Below are positions 15,852 to 22,627 of a stretch of DNA of 55,930 nucleotides, one piece after another; position 1 is the first letter of the stretch, and the number at the start of each line of letters is the position of its first letter. Where the stretch lies: contig JAAELT010000444.1 in assembly GCA_024226315.1 (NCBI GenBank), positions 1 to 55,930 on the forward strand. The letters run 5' to 3'. The position numbers and the translations under genes were made by a program. The notes beneath the pieces were generated by a model. That model searched no databases and was not told the origin of the DNA. It saw only the letters and a program-made list of their open reading frames with translations. The stretch is from a bacterium. GTDB lineage: Bacteria > Acidobacteriota > Thermoanaerobaculia > Multivoradales > J023.

Positions 15852-17935
15852 CGCAGCGTGACGCCGTCGAACAGGGCTTCGTTCTCGATCAACCGGCGGG
15901 TCGTGGCATCGGCTCGCCGGTAGGCGAGGCGAATCCGCTGCTCGCGGTCCGGCTCCTCGAGCAGCACGCTGACCTGGGCTCGCTTGAAGAGGGCCATCGG
16001 GTAGCCGGGGTGGCCTCCCGGCACCCGGTCGAGGCACTCGCCGGCTTCGGCCACCTGCCGGTTGGCCAGGTAGCAGACGCCCAGCTCCAGGTAGCGCGTG
16101 AACTCCTCGCCCTGTAGGTCGCGCGCCCGCTCGAAGGCCGCGATGGCGGCCGGGGTGTCGCCGACCGCCATGCGCAGGGCTCCGAGCTTCAGCAGGTGAC
16201 CCGAGTCCTCCGGCTGCAGCTCGGCGAGCCGCTCGACGAGCTGGCTCGCGTCTTCAATCCGTCCCTGGCGCTCGCGGATCCGGACCATGGCTTCGAGCGC
16301 GGGCAGTCTCTCGGGACTCTGCGCCAGGACGCTGGCGAGCAGCGCCTCGGCGTCAGCCTGGTTGCCGGCGCGCAGATGATGCAGACCGAGGTAGTGCCGC
16401 ACGTCGATCGAACCGGGGTCGATCTCGCGCGCCCGCTCGAACAGCTCCAGCGCTCTTTCCCCACGGCCCAGGACCGAATGCGCCACCGCCAGCCGCAGGC
16501 CGACCATCAGGTTTTGCGGATCCTGCTCGAACACTCGCTCGAAGACCGGAATCGCTTCTTCGTACCGCTGCCGGACAAAGAGCCCCGAGCCGAGATCCAG
16601 GTCGGCAAAGAGATGGGTCATGTCCTTGGGGCTCGGCGCGTCGTCCCGAAGGGTCGGCTGGCCTCCCCAGTCGACATACCCCAGGCTGGCCAGGCGCTCG
16701 AGCTCTTCCTGACTGAGTGACTCCCGGTTCAGGGTCCGGTCCGCGGTCGCGCGCGACAGGTACTCCTGGAGTGACTCGACCAGCTCCCGGTCGATCGACA
16801 CCTCGCCGGCCAGATTGCGAGACTCGGCTGGGTCGGAGTCGAGATCGTAGATTTCGGTGTCCCCGGAGCGGATCACCTTGAAGCGGTCGTGCACCGCCAT
16901 GGCCTGAGGCTGCCAGCCGTACTGTCGGTAGGGCTTCATGGCCTCGGCCAGGACGGTTTCCGGCTTGCCGCCGAGCAGACCGTGGGGTCGCTCCTCGCCT
17001 GTCCAGGCGAGGATGGTGTCGAAGATCCGGCGGACGCTGACCGCGTCCTCGACTTCTCCGGCGGCAACTCCGCTGCCGGCGACGATCAGCGGCACCCGCA
17101 TGACGCCCTGGTAGAGCAGGTTGCCGTGCAGGGCCTCGCCATGATCGCCGCGGCCTTCGCCGTGATCCCCGGCGACGATGATCTTGGATCTCTGGCCCGC
17201 CCGGCTTTCGAAGGCATCGACCAGCCGCCCCAGCTCGCGATCCATGTAGGCGATCTCGCCCAGGTAGGGGTCCTGGATCTCCGAGAGGAACGGCTCCGGC
17301 GGATCGTAGGGCTCGTGGGGATCGTAGTAGTGGATCCACAGGAACAGCGGCCTGGACGATCTTCGATTCAGGAAAGCCAGCGCGCGCTCCGTGGTCGGCC
17401 CGGCGCGCCTCTCCGAGAGCCCCTCTCCGAAGTCGTCGTCGTAGTGGTCGAAGCCGCGGTCGAGACCGAACCGGCTGGCGAGCGGAAAGCCCGAAACGAA
17501 CGCCGCGGTGGAGTAGCCGAGCTCCCGCAGCAGGCCGGCGACCAGGACCTCGTCGCTGCCCAGGCGGCGGCCGTTCTCGTGGATGCCGTGGTCGGCCGGG
17601 TAGCGGCCGGTCAGCATCGAGACGTGCGCCGGCAAGGTGGTCGGAGCGGTGGTGTAGGCCTGGGAGAAGCGGGTGCCGCGCGCCGCCAGGGCGTCGAGGT
17701 TCGGCGTCCGTGCCCGGTCGTTCTCGTATCCGACGCGGTCCGCCCGGGTGGTGTCCAGGGTGATCAGGAGGATCGAGGGGGACGGCTCGGTCGGCGAAGG
17801 CGTCTCGTCGGTCTGCTGCCGCGGCGCCGGCGAGCAGGCCGCCGCCAGCAGGCCGAGGAGGACGAGGGACCGTCGCGGCAAAGTCAGAAAGTCTCGCAAG
17901 CCGGAAAGTATAGCCGCGCCTGCTCCGCGTATCAT
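15848..17935 (-). CDS. Sulfatase-superfamily lipoprotein with C-terminal TPR repeats
   Basis: About 695 residues. An N-terminal lipoprotein signal with the lipobox LLAAAC is followed by an alkaline-phosphatase-superfamily hydrolase. Metal-site strands are ILLITLDTTRADRVG and IIVAGDHGEGRGDHGE. The nucleophile position reads TTLPAHVSMLTGR, so it lacks the C/S-x-P-S-R motif needed for formylglycine; a Thr is the probable nucleophile. True sulfatase activity is therefore doubtful, and phosphoesterase or phosphotransferase chemistry is more likely. Residues about 470-690 are TPR-like repeats. The start is uncertain: ATG at 17935 is used here, an in-frame TTG lies at 17959, and a TTG at 17881 would begin directly at the lipoprotein signal. 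It converges with the TonB receptor gene and diverges from the DUF885 gene. Confidence 0.85.
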   Translation of the reverse strand: MIRGAGAAILSGLRDFLTLPRRSLVLLGLLAAACSPAPRQQTDETPSPTEPSPSILLITLDTTRADRVGYENDRARTPNLDALAARGTRFSQAYTTAPTTLPAHVSMLTGRYPADHGIHENGRRLGSDEVLVAGLLRELGYSTAAFVSGFPLASRFGLDRGFDHYDDDFGEGLSERRAGPTTERALAFLNRRSSRPLFLWIHYYDPHEPYDPPEPFLSEIQDPYLGEIAYMDRELGRLVDAFESRAGQRSKIIVAGDHGEGRGDHGEALHGNLLYQGVMRVPLIVAGSGVAAGEVEDAVSVRRIFDTILAWTGEERPHGLLGGKPETVLAEAMKPYRQYGWQPQAMAVHDRFKVIRSGDTEIYDLDSDPAESRNLAGEVSIDRELVESLQEYLSRATADRTLNRESLSQEELERLASLGYVDWGGQPTLRDDAPSPKDMTHLFADLDLGSGLFVRQRYEEAIPVFERVFEQDPQNLMVGLRLAVAHSVLGRGERALELFERAREIDPGSIDVRHYLGLHHLRAGNQADAEALLASVLAQSPERLPALEAMVRIRERQGRIEDASQLVERLAELQPEDSGHLLKLGALRMAVGDTPAAIAAFERARDLQGEEFTRYLELGVCYLANRQVAEAGECLDRVPGGHPGYPMALFKRAQVSVLLEEPDREQRIRLAYRRADATTRRLIENEALFDGVTLR
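17907..17935 (-). promoter_or_regulatory. Candidate promoter for the sulfatase-TPR gene
   Basis: On the minus strand ATGATA (17935-17930) and TATACT (17912-17907) are 17 bases apart, a fair -35/-10 pair. If it is real, transcription would begin near 17900, inside the longest reading frame. The protein would then have to start downstream, at the TTG near 17881, giving a compact lipoprotein signal. This bears on the start choice for the sulfatase gene. Confidence 0.3.
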
Positions 17936-17980
17936 TGCGTCCGACGCAGGGAAATCCAACGATCGCCAAGGAGCAGTGCC

Positions 17981-19642
17981 ATGGGTATCGAAGCTCGATC
18001 ACGATGCATCTCGACCGGCTTCGCCGTCTTCTTCACAGCGTTACTCGTCGCGGCGGTCCCGGTCTCCGCCCAGCCGGACGGCGGCGGCTATCAGGACCTG
18101 CTGGCGTTGTTCGAGGAGTGGCGGGCCTTCGAGCGGCCGGCGGATCGCGCCGGCGCGCCCGACTACACGGCTGCGGCCATGGCCGCGCAGCACCGCGGGC
18201 TGAAGACCCTCCAGGAGCGCCTGGCGGCTATCGACCCGAGCGGCTGGCCAATCGAGCAGCAGGTGGACCATCACCTGGTGCGGGCCGAGATGAACGGCCT
18301 CGATTTCAACATCCGTGTGCTGAAGCCCTGGGCACGCGACCCGGCGTTCTACGCCTCGGTCTGGACCGATCAGAGCGACACCCCCGCCCACGAGGGGCCG
18401 ACGCACCACGCGCTGGTCGAGCTGTGGACCTATTCCTTCCCGCTCTCGCCGGAGGCCGACAAGCGGCTCGTCGGCGAGCTGCGCACCATCCCGCCGTTGC
18501 TGGACCAGGCGAGGGCGAACCTGGTCGGCAACGCCCGTGAGCTGTGGCAGGCTGGGATCGGCAACATCAAGGATCAGGCCGCGGCGCTCGAAGACCTGAA
18601 GGAGAAGACCGCCGGCGCCGGCCCCGACCTGGCCGCTGCGATCGAGGCGGCGCGCGCGGCAAGCCTGTCTCTCGTGGCCTGGCTCGAGGAACAGGCTCCG
18701 TCGAAGACCGGGCCCTCCGGCATCGGCAAGGAGAGCTACACCTGGTACCTGCAAAACGTCCACCTGGTGCCACTGACCTGGGAAGACGAGGTCCGCCTGC
18801 TCAAGCGCGAGCTCGACCGCGCCCACGCCTCGCTGCGGCTGGAGGAGCACCGCAACCGTGACTTGCCGCTGCTGGTGGCGATCGCCAGCCCTGAGGAGTA
18901 CGACCGGCGGGCGAACGAAGCGGTGGGCAAATACATTGCCTTCCTGGACGAGCAGGACGTCCTACCCATTCGGGACTACATGGACCCGGCGCTGCGCGCG
19001 CGTATCGGCTCCTTTGTGCCCGAGGAATCGCGCAACTTCTTCCGCACCGCCATCCACTTCGAGCCGATGACGCTCTGGACCCACTTCTACCACTGGTGGG
19101 ACCTGGCGCGTATGGAGAGTGACCCGCACCCCAGCCCGATCCGGCGCGGTCCGCTGCTCTACAACATCTTCGACAGCCGGGCCGAGGGCATGGCCACCGG
19201 CGTCGAGGAGATGATGATGCACGCCGGCCTCTACGACGACAACCGGCGCGCCCGCGAGATCGTCTGGATCCTGCTGGCGCAGCGCGCCGCCCGCGGCCTG
19301 GGCTCGCTCTACGTGCACGCCAACGTCTTCACCATGAAGGAGGCGCGCGACTTCCACGTCGACTGGACGCCGCGCGGCTGGATGCGCGAAGACCTCGATT
19401 TGCTCGGCTTCGAGCAGCAGCTCTACCTGCGCCAGCCCGGCTACGGCACCAGCTACGTCTCCGGTAAGTACCTGATCGAGCGCCTGCTGGCCGAGCGCGC
19501 CCGCCAGCTCGGCGAGGAGTTCACCCTCTCCGGCTTCTACGAGGACGTCGACGCTCTCGGGGTGATCCCAGTGTCGCTGATCCGTTGGCAGCTCACCGGC
19601 AAGGACGACGAGATCCGGGCCCTGGTCGCGGAAGGCAAATGA
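17981..19642 (+). CDS. Exported DUF885-family protein
   Basis: A 553-residue protein with a signal peptide (MGIEARSRCISTGFAVFFTALLVAAVPVSAQ) and the helical DUF885 fold, related to gluzincin-type peptidases. Recognisable stretches include DTPAHEGPTHHALVELW, EGMATGVEEMMMHAGLYDD and the C-terminal PGYGTSYVSGKYLIERL segment. No canonical HExxH is evident, so peptidase activity is uncertain. ATG 17981 has AAGGAG seven bases upstream. The last 17 codons before the divergent tail (19565-19615) recur almost exactly at 22475-22525 without the rest of the gene. It diverges from the sulfatase gene with a very short spacer, so the promoters must overlap one another or the coding ends. Confidence 0.85.
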   Translation: MGIEARSRCISTGFAVFFTALLVAAVPVSAQPDGGGYQDLLALFEEWRAFERPADRAGAPDYTAAAMAAQHRGLKTLQERLAAIDPSGWPIEQQVDHHLVRAEMNGLDFNIRVLKPWARDPAFYASVWTDQSDTPAHEGPTHHALVELWTYSFPLSPEADKRLVGELRTIPPLLDQARANLVGNARELWQAGIGNIKDQAAALEDLKEKTAGAGPDLAAAIEAARAASLSLVAWLEEQAPSKTGPSGIGKESYTWYLQNVHLVPLTWEDEVRLLKRELDRAHASLRLEEHRNRDLPLLVAIASPEEYDRRANEAVGKYIAFLDEQDVLPIRDYMDPALRARIGSFVPEESRNFFRTAIHFEPMTLWTHFYHWWDLARMESDPHPSPIRRGPLLYNIFDSRAEGMATGVEEMMMHAGLYDDNRRAREIVWILLAQRAARGLGSLYVHANVFTMKEARDFHVDWTPRGWMREDLDLLGFEQQLYLRQPGYGTSYVSGKYLIERLLAERARQLGEEFTLSGFYEDVDALGVIPVSLIRWQLTGKDDEIRALVAEGK

Positions 19643-19739
19643 TGTCCACGACTCGAATCGGGCCCTCTGTATTCCCCGAGACCGGGGATCCCGAGGCCGA
19701 AGCCGGACCGGCATCAGGATCCCGCCTGCGCGCTTTCCC

Positions 19740-20186
19740 TCAGCAGCCGTCAGGGTACACGCAGCACTGGTTGCATTGTTCGCTCTGCTGGATGCAATCG
19801 AATCTGCATTGGAAGTTGAAGCCGCAGCCGGCGACGCAGTCGCAGGCTGCGAGGTCGCAAGAACACATACAGCCCAGGGTCCCGCCGCCGGGAGTGCAGG
19901 TTCCGCACCTGTTGGCCTTGGCGAAGATGGGCGCCCCCTCACCTCGTCGAGAGTCATCGGTCCAGGCCAGAGTGATGAACGCCAGCTCTGGGTCTTCCTG
20001 CTGGAGCAGGGTCGCGACGATCTCGTCGCGACCGACCTTTGCGCAAACTTCGTCTCGACCCTCTGCGACCTCGGCAGCGACCTCGGGCTCTGGAGCACCC
20101 GAGCCCGTTGCTTCCTCGCCCTGGCTCACTCCTGCCACGAACACCAAGAGCAGTAATGCGATTGTCAACCGTAGAGCTCTAGACAT
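19740..20186 (-). CDS. Secreted cysteine-rich protein 1 (15 Cys)
   Basis: A 148-residue protein of no family I recognise. The signal peptide is MSRALRLTIALLLLVFVAG. The mature part has an acidic, low-complexity stretch (about 25-45), a segment with one Cys, and then a final stretch of about 56 residues carrying 14 of the 15 cysteines, spaced as CxxC, CxCxC, CxC and CxxCC. This suggests a disulfide-bonded or metal-binding knot. ATG (CAT at 20184-20186) is preceded by the strong Shine-Dalgarno AGGAGG at about seven bases; the longer in-frame start at 20285 lacks a signal peptide and is rejected. It converges on the DUF885 gene 97 bases away. A second Cys-rich gene at 22628-23434 sits in the same position relative to the DUF885 remnant. 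Confidence 0.75.
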   Translation of the reverse strand: MSRALRLTIALLLLVFVAGVSQGEEATGSGAPEPEVAAEVAEGRDEVCAKVGRDEIVATLLQQEDPELAFITLAWTDDSRRGEGAPIFAKANRCGTCTPGGGTLGCMCSCDLAACDCVAGCGFNFQCRFDCIQQSEQCNQCCVYPDGC

Positions 20187-20487
20187 GACGCTTCCTCCTG
20201 TCAGACGTGCCGGAACGTCGATTCCGGCGCGGTGAGTCGATAAGGCGGTCAGCGGCGCGGGCGCGCGCCCGCGGCTGCCTTCCATGGACTTCTGCTCGGT
20301 CCTGGTGCCGTTACCCTCCTTAGCGGGAATCGGGCGGAGAATTCGTCACCGCCGTTTGAAGAGGTCCGCGGAGGTGGGGCTGGCCTCGTCGGGGCGCTTT
20401 AGGATACGCGGCAGCAGGGCAGGGCCAAGACCTCACGCCGGCATTTCCGCCGGCGTCGATTCCTCCTGCCCGAAAGGAGCCGTCGCG
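20187..20487. other. Intergenic region upstream of Cys-rich gene 1
   Basis: About 300 bases without a convincing gene. It holds an inverted repeat just upstream of the Cys-rich gene's Shine-Dalgarno and an 18-base perfect palindrome (CGCGGGCGCGCGCCCGCG, 20256-20273). A plus-strand frame from 20284 to 20547 reads through here but has no ribosome binding site; only its last 20 codons look real and are listed separately. Confidence 0.6.
20209..20228 (-). promoter_or_regulatory. Inverted repeat in the leader of Cys-rich gene 1
   Basis: GCCGGAA (20209-20215) and TTCCGGC (20222-20228) form a perfect seven-base inverted repeat with a six-base spacer. It lies 11 bases upstream of the AGGAGG of the Cys-rich gene. 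It could be a regulator's operator or a leader hairpin affecting translation. No protein partner is assigned. Confidence 0.4.
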
Positions 20488-20547
20488 ATGCGTGTACGGA
20501 CCAGGATCCGAGCAGGCGTGTACCCGTTTGTCGATCCCAGCGGCTAG
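20488..20547 (+). CDS. 19-residue micro-ORF with strong ribosome binding site
   Basis: The frame encodes MRVRTRIRAGVYPFVDPSG and is preceded by a perfect AAAGGAG (20473-20479) eight bases before ATG. The product is strongly basic over residues 2-8 and has a Gly-Val-Tyr-Pro core and an acidic/polar end. No signal peptide is visible. It converges with the HTH-TPR regulator gene, whose stop lies 26 bases downstream, and a strong hairpin separates them. Position beside a TPR-type regulator recalls peptide-pheromone pairs of the RRNPP kind. A RiPP precursor or a simple leader peptide are alternatives. It is too short for gene callers and unproven. Confidence 0.45.
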   Translation: MRVRTRIRAGVYPFVDPSG

Positions 20548-20563
20548 CGCCGCCCGCGGGCAC

Positions 20564-20587
20564 GGGCGTGGCCTCAGGGCCGCGCCC
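20564..20587. terminator. Hairpin between the micro-ORF and HTH-TPR gene
   Basis: GGGCGTGGCC (20564-20573) and GGCCGCGCCC (20578-20587) pair over ten bases with one G-T pair and a TCAG loop. The hairpin spans the stop codon of the HTH-TPR gene. No T tract follows on either strand, so it is terminator-like only by its stem and its position between convergent genes. Confidence 0.4.
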
Positions 20588-21866
20588 GCCCCTTCTCGAG
20601 CGCCCGCCTCGCCCGATTGAGGAGGCGCAGGGTGAGGCCCTGGCCCGCCAGGGCCACGCGCACCAGCTGCAGGATCGCCTCGCTGGCCAGCGCGTTCTTC
20701 TTCAGCGGCTCGAGGAACGCGGCCATCCCCTTCACGGTCCCGAGCGCTCGGTCCATGCGCCCGCACAGCACCTGGCTGCGAGCCAGGTCGACCGAGGCCA
20801 GGGCGGCGTCGAGCGGCGAGACCTTGCGGAAGACCTCGGTGGCGGCGGCGAAGGCCCGCTCCGCCCGGGCATGGTCCCCGGCCACGGCCGCCAGCGTCGC
20901 CTTGACCGTCTGGAGCCCGCCGACCAGGTCTTCGCCGATCCGCGGCGCGAGCTCCTCGGCACGCCCCAGGCACGCCGCCGCCTGCCGCAGCCGCCCCTGC
21001 CGGAGGTGGATCGACGCCAGGCAGTGGTAGGCCGAAAACCGGTGGCGGACCTCGTCCTCCGGTAGGCAGCGCAACGCCGCTTGGTTGGCCGCGACCGCGT
21101 CGTCGAAGCGGTCGAGACTGGCGTAGCGCGAGCCCTGGTCGACCCAGCTGCGCCCTTCCCCGCGGAGATCGCCGGCCATGCGGTGTTCGTAGGCCGCCTC
21201 CTTGGCGAACAGCAGCCCCAGCGTGTGGTCGCCGGTGTAGCCATAGGCGACGCCGAGGCGCTGAAGGAGGTCGGCGCACACCGCGCGGCCATCGTGGCCC
21301 TCGGCCAGCAGCAGCGCGTAGTGCAGCGCCTCGAGCGCCTGGTCGAGCCGGGCCTGGGCACGCCGGGCCGAGCCGTAGGCGGCCAGGAGCCGTGGAATCC
21401 ACCGCGGCTCGGCGCGCTCGAGCACCGCCTTCGAGCGGCGCACGGCGAGCCCGGGGTCTTCGCCCCGCAGGGCGTCGAGCCGGCGCCAGCGCTCGTCGGT
21501 CATGCCGGTCGAATCGTCGGGCGCCGGGCCGTGCCAGCGGGCCACGGCCCGCCGGACCACCGGATCCCTCGGCGGGGCTGCGGGCCGCTTGGCCAGCTCC
21601 ACGGGATCGAAGTCGCCGCCGAAGACTTCGACCCAGAAACGCGCCGGGTCGACACCGAGCTCGCGGAGAGCCCGGAACAGCACGTCGAGCTGCAGCTGGC
21701 CGCGTTGTCGCCACTGTCGAAACGAGCCGTCGAAGATCTCGAGCGCCTCCTCGACACGCCGGATCGAGCCCCGGCCGGCGCGGCGAAAGACCCGCCGGAG
21801 CACCGTGTGGACGCGGCGCACCCAGGCCTCGGCGTCGGCCTCGGGGGGCGGGCTGTCGAACGACAT
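20574..21866 (-). CDS. HTH-TPR regulator-like protein
   Basis: About 430 residues. Residues about 15-80 align with the HTH protein encoded divergently at 22077: both have an ALxxxxxxxxxW/L region, then LDVLFRALRELGVDPARFWVEVFG here against FDQILMILNVIGVEPGEFFRGIYD there. This is an XRE-like DNA-binding fold, although its recognition helix is degenerate. The remainder is a run of TPR-like helical repeats (about 140-420) with Ala/Leu-rich pairs. Start ATG at 21866 (MSFDSPPPE) is preferred to the in-frame 21911. HTH plus TPR is the layout of RRNPP peptide-sensing regulators of Firmicutes, but no specific family is recognised, so peptide sensing is inference. It may be autoregulated through the shared intergenic region. 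Confidence 0.7.
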   Translation of the reverse strand: MSFDSPPPEADAEAWVRRVHTVLRRVFRRAGRGSIRRVEEALEIFDGSFRQWRQRGQLQLDVLFRALRELGVDPARFWVEVFGGDFDPVELAKRPAAPPRDPVVRRAVARWHGPAPDDSTGMTDERWRRLDALRGEDPGLAVRRSKAVLERAEPRWIPRLLAAYGSARRAQARLDQALEALHYALLLAEGHDGRAVCADLLQRLGVAYGYTGDHTLGLLFAKEAAYEHRMAGDLRGEGRSWVDQGSRYASLDRFDDAVAANQAALRCLPEDEVRHRFSAYHCLASIHLRQGRLRQAAACLGRAEELAPRIGEDLVGGLQTVKATLAAVAGDHARAERAFAAATEVFRKVSPLDAALASVDLARSQVLCGRMDRALGTVKGMAAFLEPLKKNALASEAILQLVRVALAGQGLTLRLLNRARRALEKGRARP

Positions 21867-21990
21867 CCCGCGGACTCTAGCACATGGTTTTTCAGCAGGG
21901 ATTTCGCACAAGGCGTGTCGCTCGGACCCGGTTCCGCGGGCCGCAGGATCTCTGCTTGAGCCGCCGGCACACTGCCGCTACCGTGGCCTG

Positions 21991-22052
21991 GTCCCAGGAG
22001 GGCGCCGGGATCTCTGCAAAGCCCTGCCGCGGTCCCGCCCGCTCCCTGGGAC
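21991..22052. promoter_or_regulatory. Inverted pair of operator-like half-sites between the divergent HTH genes
   Basis: GTCCCAGGAG (21991-22000) is mirrored by CTCCCTGGGAC (22042-22052), with one extra base in the right arm, in the 210-base space between the two HTH genes. The similarity between the left arm and the reverse complement of the right arm extends for about 20 bases. Such paired sites suit a dimeric regulator controlling both promoters. Confidence 0.35.
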
Positions 22053-22076
22053 GCCCGTCAACGAAGAGCATCGGCC

Positions 22077-22490
22077 ATGCGAAGAATCGACCGAGACATC
22101 GACCGCACCCTGACCCGTCTGCGCAACGCCGTCCGTGACCGTGGCTTTACCCAGATGGAGGTGCAACACGCGCTTGGCTGGGGGCGGAGCTACATCAGCC
22201 AGTTGCTCACCAAACAGAAGTCCGTGCGCTTCGATCAGATCCTGATGATCTTGAACGTCATCGGCGTCGAGCCCGGGGAATTTTTCCGCGGGATCTACGA
22301 CGTCGACGTACTTCGCCGTCCCGGCCCCAGGCACACATCTCGACAATCGACCCTACGCGGCGAGCTGCGTCGCTCGAGGCTGGTAATCGACGGACTCGTG
22401 AGCGTGCTGAAGCAGAAGTCCGTGATCACCGCGAGCGAGCTCTCCCGCGCCATCGAGAGAGTCGGCCGCGAGCGATCCCGGTATCGCTGA
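22077..22490 (+). CDS. XRE-family helix-turn-helix protein
   Basis: A 137-residue probable transcription regulator. Residues about 8-72 form an XRE-type HTH: RDRGFTQMEVQHALGWGRSYISQLL supplies helices 2 and 3, and FDQILMILNVIGVEPGEFF helices 4 and 5. The C-terminal 60 residues are basic and helical, of unknown role. No strong Shine-Dalgarno precedes the ATG. Its last codons overlap, in another frame, the DUF885-like remnant (22475-22552), so its stop lies inside the duplicated sequence. It diverges from the HTH-TPR gene with which it shares its DNA-binding domain. Confidence 0.8.
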   Translation: MRRIDRDIDRTLTRLRNAVRDRGFTQMEVQHALGWGRSYISQLLTKQKSVRFDQILMILNVIGVEPGEFFRGIYDVDVLRRPGPRHTSRQSTLRGELRRSRLVIDGLVSVLKQKSVITASELSRAIERVGRERSRYR

Positions 22491-22552
22491 TCCGCAGGCA
22501 GCTCACCGGCAAGGACGACGAGATCAAGGCGCTCGTCGGGACGAGCGAGTAG
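22475..22552 (+). pseudogene. Headless remnant of a DUF885 gene 3' end
   Basis: In the frame beginning at 22475 the sequence reads IPVSLIRRQLTGKDDEIKAL and ends GTSE and TAG at 22550-22552. The DUF885 gene ends IPVSLIRWQLTGKDDEIRAL...AEGK. Over the first 51 bases (22475-22525 against 19565-19615) 47 are identical; the last nine codons then diverge. No DUF885 sequence precedes it, because the HTH gene occupies that space. It is the remains of a second DUF885 copy or one end of a duplication created by insertion at the gene's 3' end. Confidence 0.8.
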
Positions 22553-22586
22553 CAGCCAGGATCAAAAGATAGGAGCAGAAGCTGCC

Positions 22587-22615
22587 GGCCCAGGCGCAGG
22601 CAGCTCCCGTCGCGG
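22587..22615. terminator. Weak hairpin downstream of Cys-rich gene 2
   Basis: AGCTGCC (22588-22594) and GGCAGCT (about 22607-22613) are complementary, separated by a GC-rich loop of twelve bases. They lie between the DUF885 remnant and the end of Cys-rich gene 2. There is no T tract; a terminator role is only suggested by position. Confidence 0.25.
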
Positions 22616-22627
22616 ATACCCAAAGTT

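Noticed and set aside
20284..20547. 87-codon plus-strand frame
   Set aside because: There is no Shine-Dalgarno at its first Met and the sequence is Arg/Gly-rich noise until the AAAGGAG at 20473; only the last 20 codons are kept as a micro-ORF.
19565..22525. Treating the two DUF885 ends as proven att sites of an integrative element
   Set aside because: No integrase, excisionase or tRNA is present, and decay of a tandem duplication explains the data as well; it is reported only as an alternative.
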